Assembly: GCF_000377505.1 (NCBI RefSeq) | Contig: NZ_KB898195.1 | Location: forward strand, 62,001-126,000 | Reading direction: 5' to 3' | Origin: Paenibacillus massiliensis 2301065 = DSM 16942 | GTDB taxonomy: Bacteria; Bacillota; Bacilli; Paenibacillales; Paenibacillaceae | Length of the DNA stretch: 64,000 bases | Part shown: positions 45,016 to 54,481 of the stretch, piece by piece | Numbering within the stretch: the stretch's first letter is position 1 | Layout: every line of letters starts with the position of its first letter | Position numbers and translations under genes: made by a program | Notes under the pieces: model-generated | Databases searched by the model: none | Seen by the model: only the letters and a program-made list of their open reading frames with translations | Told to the model about the DNA's origin: nothing

Positions 45016-46568
45016 TCTCTTTTCCCATTCATATAACGCCTTCTATACTGGCTGGGCGAGAAGCCCATCAGCTTCTTGAACACCTTGGTAAAATAGCTGT
45101 GATCCGAGTAACCCACTCGGCTGCTGATCTCCGAGATAGAATGATCATCATTGCGCAGCATCGTAGCTGCTTTCTCGACCCTGACTTTATTCAAATATTC
45201 ACTAAAGCCCTCTTTATTATGAGCCGTGAAATAGCTGGACAAGTATGACGGATTGAAATGAAAATGATGTGCTAGCGAGGTCAGACTGAGCGGTTGATCG
45301 TAATGCTCTTCAATATACTCCAACAGCTTCTTCATCCCACTATTGCCATGCTGCTGTGCATCGGCGATCTCCCTCTTCACATCGTTCAGGAATGACTGTA
45401 GTAAGCCTTTGGCCTCATCCACATGAACTGCTTCATCTATGGACTTAAAATAAGAATACTTGGCGGATTCCAGCGCATGTGTATCATATTCCAGATTACC
45501 CAACAGAATCGTAATATTGAATATAGTATTACTAATGAAGGATTTGAATTCGAAAGGTGGTGCTTCATAATGCTCTGACAGCATATCCAGATGCTGATTC
45601 AGCAGCTCAAAGGCTCTATCGAATTGCCCCCGCTTCATCTCCTCTGTGAATAGTCTCAGATTAAAAGTTCCCGCCGGTTCCGTTGGAGATCGCATCTCCT
45701 CTTCCAGCAATATGTACTGGTCAGGGAAATAAAATTTGGCATCAATCAGCTTCTTCAGACGGTTCTGGAACACCTCACCTACCTGGTTGATTGAATCAAA
45801 CAGCGAGGTAACAGCCCATACCAGTGTCGGCGCATGCTCCGCTCGCTCATCGGCAAGCAGCTTCAAAGAGTGGACTAGCTCCGGATAAGCCTCCTGCTCA
45901 AGATTAGCCAGGTATATATCAAGTCCAGAGGTATTCTCTGCTGATTGATATACGGTACACACCTGAGAATCCAGCACGTCGACAAGCTGCAAGCCCAGTT
46001 CGGAGCCAGAATGCTGCAAATAAGTGCGCCCGCCGAGTACACCAATAAGACAAAAGCTCGTGAATGGAAAGCTGTTCGCAGCCAGAGCAGAGGCCTCGTC
46101 CGGTTCATATCCAGATAATAGCTTGTCTACGATCCGTTCCACAGATATATTGCCATCCCCTGCTTGGGCGCCATATTGAATAGAGGGAATCTTGCGCGCA
46201 GTGCGCTTCAATGTCTCCAGAAGCTCCTGGGTCTCCAGCTTAGGCTTCAGGATATAGTCAGCCACGCCGCTCTGGAAGGTGGAACGTACATAGCTGAATT
46301 CACCATAACTGCTTAGTACAATGACCTCCATGTCCGGGTAACGCTGCTTCACGATTCGGGTCAACTCTTCACCATCCAGGACAGGCATTACAATATCTGT
46401 AATAATAATATGAGGTCGCAGCTGCTCGATCATCTCCAAAGCCTCACGTCCATTGGAGGCCTCACCGACGATCTGGAAACCGTGGTCTTCCCAATTCAGA
46501 TGGTGCTTGATTCCTTGTCTGACCAATATTTCATCATCCACAATAAGAATCTTACAAAGTTGTTCCAT
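45012..46568 (-). CDS. YesN-type response regulator with AraC DNA-binding domain
   Basis: A 518-residue regulator. The N-terminal receiver domain has acidic residues in LIVDDE, phospho-acceptor Asp in HIIITDIVMPVLDG and Lys in DYILKPK. A long middle region precedes the C-terminal AraC domain (LTSLAHHFHFNPSYLSSYF and SRVGYSDHSYFTKVFKKLMG). ATG 46568 lies seven bases after GGAGG. With the kinase it probably activates the importer promoter. Confidence 0.92.
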   Translation of the reverse strand: MEQLCKILIVDDEILVRQGIKHHLNWEDHGFQIVGEASNGREALEMIEQLRPHIIITDIVMPVLDGEELTRIVKQRYPDMEVIVLSSYGEFSYVRSTFQSGVADYILKPKLETQELLETLKRTARKIPSIQYGAQAGDGNISVERIVDKLLSGYEPDEASALAANSFPFTSFCLIGVLGGRTYLQHSGSELGLQLVDVLDSQVCTVYQSAENTSGLDIYLANLEQEAYPELVHSLKLLADERAEHAPTLVWAVTSLFDSINQVGEVFQNRLKKLIDAKFYFPDQYILLEEEMRSPTEPAGTFNLRLFTEEMKRGQFDRAFELLNQHLDMLSEHYEAPPFEFKSFISNTIFNITILLGNLEYDTHALESAKYSYFKSIDEAVHVDEAKGLLQSFLNDVKREIADAQQHGNSGMKKLLEYIEEHYDQPLSLTSLAHHFHFNPSYLSSYFTAHNKEGFSEYLNKVRVEKAATMLRNDDHSISEISSRVGYSDHSYFTKVFKKLMGFSPSQYRRRYMNGKRE

Positions 46569-46654
46569 GACCACACCTCCAGCCCATATTAGGCATCTCT
46601 ATCTATTGTACCAAGATCCACGCCAACCATTGCAAGAAAATACATTCATTTTTA

Positions 46655-46669
46655 CGAAAGCGCTTCCAT
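46655..46669 (-). promoter_or_regulatory. Putative cre site upstream of the response regulator
   Basis: ATGGAAGCGCTTTCG on the minus strand matches the cre consensus except its last base. It lies about 90 bases before the start codon. Confidence 0.55.
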
Positions 46670-46826
46670 TTAATGGTCACTAGACCTTATTGCACATGTA
46701 TTCCGAAACTGAATCATATCTTACCATAGGTAACCAAATGGGGCAAAATCAAATTTTATTGCCCTTTAGCCATGCCTCCTACCATGAATTGTGACTCAAA
46801 TCACATATTACTGCTCTACATCCCTT

Positions 46827-46858
46827 TATAATAACAAATGATAATGATTCTCATTATT
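46827..46858 (+). promoter_or_regulatory. -10 box with adjacent Fur-type box upstream of the NEAT-SLH gene
   Basis: TATAAT at 46827-46832 is followed by GATAATGATTCTCATTATT at 46840-46858, close to the 19-bp Fur consensus (GATAATGATAATCATTATC). Its place over the start-point fits repression when iron is plentiful. No convincing -35 was found. Confidence 0.85.
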
Positions 46859-47007
46859 AAAAACATACGCTGGCCGCAGCTTTGTCATCCAATACATAAT
46901 CGGGCAAGGAAGGAGCTCACCAATGGACGAGAGCGTCTAGCAGCAAGAGCCAGCAGCAAGAGTACATGAATGAATTATTTCAATTATATCTAACAGGGGG
47001 ACAGGGG

Positions 47008-49932
47008 ATGAACCAGAAGGTAAAAGCTTGGCTCAGCGGGTGTATGACAGCCATCTTGGCACTCGCAATAGTGCCTGCGCCCATATACGGGGACAGCATC
47101 GTTAACGATGCTGGAATTCAGGCTGCCGAAGCTAACGAGCATTTTTCACAAGAAATTGCTAGTCCAGAGACATTCGAATCTCCCGTAGATTCTGTAAACT
47201 CAGCGACTTATGCACTGAATGATAACAAGGATTCCATGTCGTCCATAGCCTCCGTCACCGAGGTAACCTACACCGTTCCTGCAGACGGGCTATACACGGT
47301 CGATGTGTATGGCTGGCATGCTACCCGAGACGCTGCTTCTATGATGGGTGGTGCGCTCGACAAAAAAGCTACCCTTAAGGTCAAGGACGGACAAATACTC
47401 GCCTCCATCAAGTTCGTGAAGACGAGCATCATGGGGATCGAGGTTACGGGCGACTCCATCAGCGAAGTGTGGCCTGAGCCAGAAGGCGCTACCGAGTTAG
47501 GGACTGGAGTCAAGGGTATGGTCCATCCCGAGGAACAAAGCCAGACTTACCAGTTCCCACTCAAGTCTGTGGAGATGCCGAAGCTCGCTATGTATGTCGG
47601 AGCTCCGTTGAATAGCGTTCAGAACATTCGTTTGAAATTCGACCTGAGTACATTAACTCCAATCGAAGAGCCAGCTACAGATCCTGTTATTCAGGACGGA
47701 CTGTACACGGTTGATGTGTATGGCTGGCATGCTACCAGAGACGCTGCTTCCATGATGAGTGGTGCGCTCGACAAAAAAGCTACCCTTAAGGTCAAGGACG
47801 GACAAATACTCGCCTCCATCAAGTTCGTGAAGACGAGCATCATGGGAATCGAGGTTACGGGCGACTCCATCAGCGAAGTGTGGCCTGAGCCAGAAGGCGC
47901 TACCGAGTTAGGGACTGGAATCAAGGGTACAGTCCATCCCGAGGAACAAAGCCAGACTTACCAGTTCCCACTCAAGTCTGTGGAGATGCCGAAGCTCGCT
48001 ATGTATGTCGGAGCTCCGTTGAATAGTGTCCAGAACATCCGCTTGAAATTCGACCTGGATACACTGACTCCGATACAAGATGATGAGGAGCCAGGAGAAC
48101 AACCAGGAGAGAATCCTGCTGAGCCCGATCTTGAAGCCGTACCAGATAGACAGCTTCAAGCCGTTGAGGGCACCCTTTCCATTGCTCCTGCGAATCTGGA
48201 GGGTCTGAACAAATCAGCTACATTGGGACTGGTCTTCGATGATATCATCATCGTCTTCCCTGCCCGTCAGCTGCAAGAGCTTCTGGATCAAAATAATGGC
48301 GCCAGACTTCAATTAAAATGGAGTCCCTCCACTAGCGAGACACTGAAGGAGATTAAGGGTGCATTAAATAGCAAAGATCTCATTATTTCATCCTTTGACC
48401 TTCAATTGGAAGTCGTCAATCATAAGGAAGTTGTGACCCCGATTAGCGGGCTTGGTGGACGTACCAAGATTATCGCGTCCCTGAGCCAACAGCAAGCTTC
48501 CCAACTGTTCACATCAACTAGCAGCAAGCTCTACTATTATGATCCTGCTGCTGGAAGCCTGGAGGACATGAACGCCAGCTTTAACCAAGATGCCCTGACC
48601 GCATCCTTCTATACCGATCATTTCAGCACCTATTCCATCGTTGGACATAATCCAAGTGGATCACAAGGTGGGGGCAAGCTTGATCCAGCTAATCTGCCGG
48701 ATGGAGAATACACCATCAAGGGTAGAGCTCTGAAAGAATACTCCGATGAGTCATCCTTAAGCAATTCGCTGATCTCCAACCCAATTGGTATTGAGGTCAG
48801 AGGAGGTCATTTAACAGCCATTCTGGTCATGAAGGGCAGTGAAGCCTTCCCACTCAAGGAGGTTCAAGGCCTGTGGTACGAGAACAGGGAGAATGAATTT
48901 GAGGAAATTCCATTGGAGTATAACGCATCCAGCAATAGTATCGTGGCGAGATTCTCCTTAACAAGCTTGATGACAGCCCAGAAGATGCAAGTCTCGGTAC
49001 CTAATATTCTTCCAGATAAGCCAATCTTCCGTCTGGTATTCGACCTGTCTTCTCTTCAGGAGGGGGCCAAGTCCAATATGCCTGACAGCTCTGCGGTGAC
49101 ATCATACTTGATAAAAGCGACAGCAGATCAAGGTGGGAAGATCACTCCAGAAGGTGAAGTAAGCGTCGCTATTCATGAGAACAAGAGCTTTGAGATTACA
49201 GCCGACGAGGGCTACCTTCTCAAGGATGTGCTCGTGAATGACAAATCTGTCGGAGCGGTGAGTAGCTATACCTTCGAAAAAGTAACCAGCAACGCTACCA
49301 TTCATGCCGTGTTTGAGAAGAAGACTGCACAAGTGAATGAAACAGAGGCAACAACAGAAGAAGGTGCAAGCCCGCTCACATCCTCCTTCGTCGATACGCA
49401 GGGTCACTGGGCTGAGAGCTATATCCAGCTTGTAGTATCCAAAGGGTTATTCAAGGGAACTGACGAACAACATTTCAGCCCGGATGCCACGTTATCCCGA
49501 GGCATGCTACTTACACTGTTAGGACGGCTCCAGGGGCCAAGTGCCGAGAGCTACACCTATACAGCTTTCAAGGATGTGCCTTTGAATCAGTACTACACGA
49601 CGTATATTACCTGGGCAGTGGATAAAGGCATTGTGCAAGGGGCCGGTAACGGTCTATTCCACCCTGATCAAGCGATTACCCGTCAGGAGCTTGCAGTGAT
49701 CATGGCCAGCTATCTGAAGCATGCCAAGCTGCAGCCTTCTCTAACAGAGCAGTCTCCTGTATTCAGCGATCAGAAGGAAATATCGACTTGGGCACAAGAA
49801 AGTGCCTTGCTGACCGTGAGATCTGGACTGCTGGAGACGAATGATCAAGGTCAATTCTCTCCAAAGGCTACTCTAAGCAGAGCTGAAGCAGCTAAGCTTC
49901 TGGCGCTTCTACTGGAACTGACAGGACAATAA
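47008..49932 (+). CDS. SLH-anchored surface protein with three NEAT-like modules
   Basis: A 974-residue exported protein. Order: signal peptide (1-28); NEAT-like 1 (about 92-214, starting DGLYTVDVYGWHATRDAASM); NEAT-like 2 (about 229-351), almost identical; a conserved surface domain (372-550); NEAT-like 3 (563-680, DGEYTIKGRALKEYSDESSL); an InlB-repeat-like segment (700-770, GGKITPEGEVSVAI); three SLH repeats (792-974) that bind cell-wall polysaccharide. It resembles BslK-type haem proteins. None of the modules shows the usual YxxxY haem-ligand pair. ATG 47008 has AGGGGG upstream and starts the signal peptide; ATG 46966 has no ribosome site. Fur control is likely. Confidence 0.88.
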   Translation: MNQKVKAWLSGCMTAILALAIVPAPIYGDSIVNDAGIQAAEANEHFSQEIASPETFESPVDSVNSATYALNDNKDSMSSIASVTEVTYTVPADGLYTVDVYGWHATRDAASMMGGALDKKATLKVKDGQILASIKFVKTSIMGIEVTGDSISEVWPEPEGATELGTGVKGMVHPEEQSQTYQFPLKSVEMPKLAMYVGAPLNSVQNIRLKFDLSTLTPIEEPATDPVIQDGLYTVDVYGWHATRDAASMMSGALDKKATLKVKDGQILASIKFVKTSIMGIEVTGDSISEVWPEPEGATELGTGIKGTVHPEEQSQTYQFPLKSVEMPKLAMYVGAPLNSVQNIRLKFDLDTLTPIQDDEEPGEQPGENPAEPDLEAVPDRQLQAVEGTLSIAPANLEGLNKSATLGLVFDDIIIVFPARQLQELLDQNNGARLQLKWSPSTSETLKEIKGALNSKDLIISSFDLQLEVVNHKEVVTPISGLGGRTKIIASLSQQQASQLFTSTSSKLYYYDPAAGSLEDMNASFNQDALTASFYTDHFSTYSIVGHNPSGSQGGGKLDPANLPDGEYTIKGRALKEYSDESSLSNSLISNPIGIEVRGGHLTAILVMKGSEAFPLKEVQGLWYENRENEFEEIPLEYNASSNSIVARFSLTSLMTAQKMQVSVPNILPDKPIFRLVFDLSSLQEGAKSNMPDSSAVTSYLIKATADQGGKITPEGEVSVAIHENKSFEITADEGYLLKDVLVNDKSVGAVSSYTFEKVTSNATIHAVFEKKTAQVNETEATTEEGASPLTSSFVDTQGHWAESYIQLVVSKGLFKGTDEQHFSPDATLSRGMLLTLLGRLQGPSAESYTYTAFKDVPLNQYYTTYITWAVDKGIVQGAGNGLFHPDQAITRQELAVIMASYLKHAKLQPSLTEQSPVFSDQKEISTWAQESALLTVRSGLLETNDQGQFSPKATLSRAEAAKLLALLLELTGQ
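47284..48061 (+). repeat. Tandem duplication of a NEAT-like module, 411-bp period
   Basis: The stretch from 47284 recurs from 47695 with very few base changes over about 365 bp; the offset is 411 bp, exactly 137 codons. High DNA-level identity, including synonymous positions, indicates recent duplication or gene conversion. Confidence 0.92.
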
Positions 49933-50063
49933 GCTTGACGGTAAGAGCAATGTCTATCATCGTACTTTCACAGAAGACAGAATACGTCTAGCTGAAGCTT
50001 TTCTTGCGATAATCGAATGGTTCAGCTCCGCTGAAAACTTATAAATTCTATTATCTTAAAAAA

Positions 50064-50087
50064 GGCCATTCCGAATATGGGATGGCC
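50064..50087 (+). terminator. Terminator after the NEAT-SLH gene
   Basis: GGCCATTCC pairs with GGGATGGCC (one G-U) in an A-rich to T-rich context (CCTTTTCTC). It separates the surface-protein gene from the ABC pair. Confidence 0.8.
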
Positions 50088-50182
50088 CCTTTTCTCACTA
50101 GTGGAGTTAGCTACTTGAGCTCCATGTTGTCCTGTTGTATATGTTCATTCTATGAAACCAATCCTATTAGGAGGTGTACACT

Positions 50183-52366
50183 GTGAAGTCGATCTATGTC
50201 GGACTTGGCTTTTTCTTTTTTTGCCTCGGCGCGGTAGGTGCTGTGCTACCATTACTTCCTACCACTCCCTTCTTACTACTATCCGCTTTCTTTTTCGCCA
50301 AGGGCTCTGACCGCTTCAACCGCTGGTTCACATCTACCAAGCTGTACAAAAATCATCTGGAGAACTTCCTCCAGACTCGTTCCATGAAGCTACGTGCCAA
50401 GATTGTAACCGTAGGCTTCGCATCCTGCATGCTCGCGATTCCCTTCATCCTTACCGATTCGATATGGGTACGTGGCGTGATTCTGCTGATCGTCGTGTTC
50501 AAATATTACTACTTCATATTTCAAATTAAGACGGAGCGACCTCAGCGAAGCACAACAGCACAGGCTGCTTCAGAAGCAGCCCCTGCGCCCAAGCGCTCCA
50601 AAATGATGGATGGCCGATTGCTGTCCATGGTCGCGCATTCACGCAAATACATTGCACTTGGCGTATTCACGAACTGGATCGGTCTCCTGGCTAACATTTG
50701 CGCGATCATAACCGTCGCTACCATGCTGCAATACGCTTGGGACGGGAGATTGTCGAGCAGCTTCACGTTTACGGCCTGCCTCATCATTGCCGGGGCAATC
50801 GCCATCCGTCTGGTCTGCGCGTATATCTCCAGCCTGCTCTCATGGCGGGCCTCCAACAATGCTAAGCACACCCTGCGCGCCAGACTCTATAGCAAGCTTC
50901 TCCGATTAGGATCTGGTTACACAGAACAGACCTCCACCGCCGGAGCTGTTCAGGTCGCTGTCGAGGGGGTTGAGCAGCTCGAGCATTATTTTGGACGTTA
51001 CATGCCGCAGCTGTTCTATAGTCTGCTTGCCCCTCTTACGCTGTTCGTCACATTATCGTTCATTAGCTTCAAATCAGCACTGATTCTATTGATCTGTGTA
51101 CCGCTCATCCCCATGTCAATCATTGCTATTATGAAATTCGCCAAAAAGCTGTTCAGCAAATATTGGGGCAGCTACGTCAACCTTGGCAACAGCTTCCTAG
51201 AGAACCTACAGGGACTGACTACCCTGAAAATCTATGCAGCTGACCAGCAGCGACACGAGGAGATGAATACGTCTGCGGAGAACTTCCGACAGATCACCAT
51301 GCGTGTACTGCGGATGCAGCTGAACTCGGTAGCACTCATGGACATAATTGCTTTTGGCGGAGCTGGAATCGGGGTCATCATTGCAGCCACGGAATTCGCA
51401 GCTGGGCGGATTCCATTATGGGGAGCCTTGACCGTCATGCTGCTCTCTGCGGAATTCTTCATTCCGCTGCGACTCTTAGGCTCATATTTCCATATCGCTA
51501 TGAACGGCATGGCAGCTAGTGACAAGATTTTCGAGCTGCTCGCTCTTGAAGAACGAACATCAGGGAATGCAGAGATCCGTGACGGAAGCATTCGTATGGA
51601 GCAGCTAAGCTTCTCTTATGCTGACCAAAAACCTTCAGATCGGGATCAGACCAAGAACACGACGCTTCGTGATGTCAGTCTCAACATTCCGCAAGGAAGC
51701 CTGACAGCGCTAGTCGGTAAGTCCGGATCAGGCAAAAGCACACTGGCTGCACTAATGATGGGCTCGGCAAGTGGCTATGAAGGACGTCTGATTGTCGGTG
51801 GTAGTGAAATGAGAGACATCTCTGAGCGTACAGTTATGCAGCGAATTACTTTGGTAAGTCTGGGCAGCTATATCTTCAAGGGCACGGTAGAAGACAATCT
51901 GCGGATGGGTGCCCCTGCTGCAACTAAAGACGCCATGCTCCAGGCACTGGCTCAGGTAAATCTGCGAGACTTCGTCCTCTCTCAGGGCGGACTTGGCTAC
52001 GAGCTTGAGGAGCAGGGGGCCAATCTCTCAGGCGGGCAACGTCAACGGCTTGCTCTGGCCCGAGCTCTGCTGCATGACAGTGATGTGTATATATTCGATG
52101 AAGCCACCTCCAACATTGATGTAGAAAGTGAAGAGAAGATTATGGAGGTTATTCACAATCTGGTTGGTCGCAAAACTGTCATCCTGATCTCACATCGACT
52201 AGCGAATGTAGTTCGCGCTGATCGGATTCATGTCCTTTCTGATGGTCAGCTGGTAGAGAGTGGCACACACGAAGAGCTGCTGAGACAACATGGTCATTAT
52301 GCGGCACTGTTCAACAGCCAGCAGGAAATCGAGCAATATGTCTCAGGAGGAATGGTGTATGCGTAG
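50183..52366 (+). CDS. CydD-like ABC transporter subunit fused to an N-terminal DUF454 (YbaN) domain
   Basis: A 727-residue fusion. Residues 1 to about 118 are a DUF454/YbaN membrane domain (GAVGAVLPLLPTTPFLLLSA, FAKGSDRFNRWF). Residues about 145-440 form the six-helix ABC exporter membrane domain, and about 460-720 the ATPase: Walker A GKSGSGKST, signature LSGGQRQRLALARALL, Walker B YIFDEATSN. GTG 50183 has AGGAGG eight bases upstream and fits the DUF454 start. It overlaps cydC by eight bases. E. coli CydDC has been linked to haem and thiol transport; no cytochrome bd genes lie here, so with NEAT neighbours a haem role is inferred. Confidence 0.85.
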   Translation: MKSIYVGLGFFFFCLGAVGAVLPLLPTTPFLLLSAFFFAKGSDRFNRWFTSTKLYKNHLENFLQTRSMKLRAKIVTVGFASCMLAIPFILTDSIWVRGVILLIVVFKYYYFIFQIKTERPQRSTTAQAASEAAPAPKRSKMMDGRLLSMVAHSRKYIALGVFTNWIGLLANICAIITVATMLQYAWDGRLSSSFTFTACLIIAGAIAIRLVCAYISSLLSWRASNNAKHTLRARLYSKLLRLGSGYTEQTSTAGAVQVAVEGVEQLEHYFGRYMPQLFYSLLAPLTLFVTLSFISFKSALILLICVPLIPMSIIAIMKFAKKLFSKYWGSYVNLGNSFLENLQGLTTLKIYAADQQRHEEMNTSAENFRQITMRVLRMQLNSVALMDIIAFGGAGIGVIIAATEFAAGRIPLWGALTVMLLSAEFFIPLRLLGSYFHIAMNGMAASDKIFELLALEERTSGNAEIRDGSIRMEQLSFSYADQKPSDRDQTKNTTLRDVSLNIPQGSLTALVGKSGSGKSTLAALMMGSASGYEGRLIVGGSEMRDISERTVMQRITLVSLGSYIFKGTVEDNLRMGAPAATKDAMLQALAQVNLRDFVLSQGGLGYELEEQGANLSGGQRQRLALARALLHDSDVYIFDEATSNIDVESEEKIMEVIHNLVGRKTVILISHRLANVVRADRIHVLSDGQLVESGTHEELLRQHGHYAALFNSQQEIEQYVSGGMVYA

Positions 52367-54017
52367 AAGTGGTCTGAACATTATGTCGAGACTCATAGTA
52401 TTGCTTGGGCCACTGGTACCCGTCATGCTGGTTACCATAGTACTTGGGGTACTAGGCTTTCTCGTAGCTATAGCCATTACGGTACTAGGCGGCTATCTGC
52501 TGCTCTATGGCATTGGACTCGGTGACAGCTCCTTGCAGCCTGGCTATCTCATGCTCGCTATAGCGGCGTGCGCCGTTCTGCGCGGGCTGCTGCGGTACGG
52601 CGAACAGCTGAGTGGTCATTATATCGCCTTCAAGCTGCTCGCGGTGCTGAGAGACAAAGTCTTCCACGCCTTGCGCAGACTGGCACCAGCCAAGCTTGAG
52701 GGTCGGGATAAAGGCAACCTGATTGCCGTCATCACGACGGATATTGAGCTGCTTGAAGTATTTTACGCGCATACGATCGCTCCCATCGTGATTGGAATCA
52801 CGACCTCGTTGATTATGACCATATTCATCGCCACCTATCACAGTACACTGGCATGGATTGCTGTCGCTGCTTATATTACGGTCGGACTGATTATTCCTGT
52901 CGTGACCTCACGCATGGCCAAACGCCAGGGCATGGAGTACCGGAATAGCTTCGGCGTCCTTAGCAGCTACTTCCTGGAAAGTCTGCGTGGCATGAAGGAA
53001 TCCATTCAATATGAGCATGGAGAGGCTCGGATGCAGCGCATCACAGCTATGACCGAGGACCTGGAGAAGAAGCAAAAAACGCTCAAGAAGCATGAGGGCG
53101 TAACACGTGCACTCTCCGAGTCAGCCGTGCTTGGCTTCTCCTTCATTCTGCTGCTCGTTGCTCTTCAGCTTCAATCAACAGGAGCGCTGGGTTATAGTGG
53201 TGTGCTAATACCAACCATTGCCCTCTTCAGCTCCTTCGGCCCCGTCGTGGCACTCAGCCAGTTGTCCAACAATCTGCTGCAGACCTTTGCCAGCGGAGAA
53301 CGACTGCTTCAGCTATTGGATGAGGAAGAGACCGTTAAAGAGGTAACGACCGGAAGTGAGCCACCATTCACTGGCGCGAAGTGGGATCGCATCAACTTCA
53401 CGTATGACGGAGCTCCCGTGCTGAATGACATTCATATCCCTGTGAATCGCAGCCGCATCCTGGGGATTACAGGGAAAAGCGGTTCAGGTAAATCTACGCT
53501 GCTCAAGCTGTTAATGCGCTTCTACGATCCGCAAACCGGCTCCGTCCAGATCGCAGGCCAAGATATTCGTACAGTAAATACTGCAGCTCTACGGAATCTG
53601 CAAAGCTATGTCACACAGGATACCTTCCTGTTCAATGATACGATCGAGGCCAATATCCGTATCGGAAGGGCGAACGCGACTCCCGAACAGATCGAAGCCG
53701 CAGCCCGCAAAGCATCTGTACATGACTTCATCATGTCCCTACCAGAAGGCTATCAGACGAAGGTTGGAGAGCTTGGAGACCGCTTGTCTGGTGGAGAGAA
53801 GCAACGAATTGGTCTGGCACGTGCCTTCGTTCGTGAGGCACCACTCATGCTGCTGGATGAGCCAACCAGTAATCTGGACGGCTTCAACGAAGCTGTCATC
53901 CTCCGAGCCCTGAACCAGGAGCGTGCAGGGAGGACCATAGTCCTCGTCTCCCACCGTGCTTCTACAATGAGCATTGCTGACGAGGTACATCATATTGATA
54001 ATGGAAGAGTGTCCTAA
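52359..54017 (+). CDS. CydC-like ABC transporter subunit
   Basis: A 552-residue half-transporter: six-helix membrane domain (about 5-310) and ATPase with Walker A GKSGSGKST near residue 371, signature LSGGEKQRIGLARAF and Walker B LMLLDEPTSNLDG. It should pair with the DUF454-fused subunit to make a heterodimer. ATG 52359 lies eight bases after AGGAGG, inside the end of the upstream gene, a sign of coupled translation. The next gene begins three bases after its stop. Confidence 0.88.
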   Translation: MRRSGLNIMSRLIVLLGPLVPVMLVTIVLGVLGFLVAIAITVLGGYLLLYGIGLGDSSLQPGYLMLAIAACAVLRGLLRYGEQLSGHYIAFKLLAVLRDKVFHALRRLAPAKLEGRDKGNLIAVITTDIELLEVFYAHTIAPIVIGITTSLIMTIFIATYHSTLAWIAVAAYITVGLIIPVVTSRMAKRQGMEYRNSFGVLSSYFLESLRGMKESIQYEHGEARMQRITAMTEDLEKKQKTLKKHEGVTRALSESAVLGFSFILLLVALQLQSTGALGYSGVLIPTIALFSSFGPVVALSQLSNNLLQTFASGERLLQLLDEEETVKEVTTGSEPPFTGAKWDRINFTYDGAPVLNDIHIPVNRSRILGITGKSGSGKSTLLKLLMRFYDPQTGSVQIAGQDIRTVNTAALRNLQSYVTQDTFLFNDTIEANIRIGRANATPEQIEAAARKASVHDFIMSLPEGYQTKVGELGDRLSGGEKQRIGLARAFVREAPLMLLDEPTSNLDGFNEAVILRALNQERAGRTIVLVSHRASTMSIADEVHHIDNGRVS

Positions 54018-54020
54018 ATT

Positions 54021-54368
54021 ATGGATAATGGGAATAATCGTATCGCATCTGAGAAATACATTGTAGAGAAGATGATTATTGTCTTTTGCCGCGGACACAG
54101 ACATTCTAGTAACCATTCCAGTCTGTGTCCCGAGTGCAACGAGTTGCTGAGTTACGCCCACAAGCGTCTCGATCAATGCCGATTCGGAGAATCCAAGAGC
54201 TTTTGCGAGCAATGTCCCATTCATTGCTACTCACGCCAGATGAGAGCCCGGATCAAGGAGGTTATGCGTTACTCAGGGCCGCGGATGTTACTCTACCATC
54301 CAGGTCTAGCCCTTAAGCACATGGCCTCCAGCACCTTGTACCGACTCAGACAACGAATGAGCACATGA
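54021..54368 (+). CDS. Nitrous oxide-stimulated promoter (YgbA) family protein
   Basis: A 115-residue soluble protein rich in Cys. It matches the family pattern: FCRGHRH, LCPECNELLSYAHKRLDQC, then CEQCPIHCYSRQMRARIKEV and MRYSGPRMLLYHP. The Cys and His spacing suggests a metal or Fe-S site. In E. coli ygbA belongs to the NsrR nitrosative-stress regulon. Here it lies three bases after cydC-like, apparently in the same operon, linking it to haem or thiol handling by position. The ribosome site is weak (GGAAGAG). Confidence 0.85.
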   Translation: MDNGNNRIASEKYIVEKMIIVFCRGHRHSSNHSSLCPECNELLSYAHKRLDQCRFGESKSFCEQCPIHCYSRQMRARIKEVMRYSGPRMLLYHPGLALKHMASSTLYRLRQRMST

Positions 54369-54399
54369 AGGCAATTCTACGTGCTGGGGAGCCATGAAC

Positions 54400-54459
54400 G
54401 AACAACTGAGCTATACAGCGAATAACTAAGCCATGTAAAGAATAACTGAGCTACGCACA
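54400..54459. repeat. 20-bp imperfect tandem repeat, three units
   Basis: GAACAACTGAGCTATACAGC (54400-54419), GAATAACTAAGCCATGTAAA (54420-54439) and GAATAACTGAGCTACGCACA (54440-54459) lie head to tail between the YgbA-like gene and the second NEAT-SLH gene. The function is unknown; a regulator-binding array is possible. Confidence 0.75.
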
Positions 54460-54481
54460 CATTCGAAAGGAGAATACAAAC

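Noticed and set aside
50183..54017. Classical CydDC for cytochrome bd assembly
   Set aside because: Not excluded, but no cydAB genes lie in the window and the neighbours are NEAT and Isd-type genes, so I did not assign cyd symbols.
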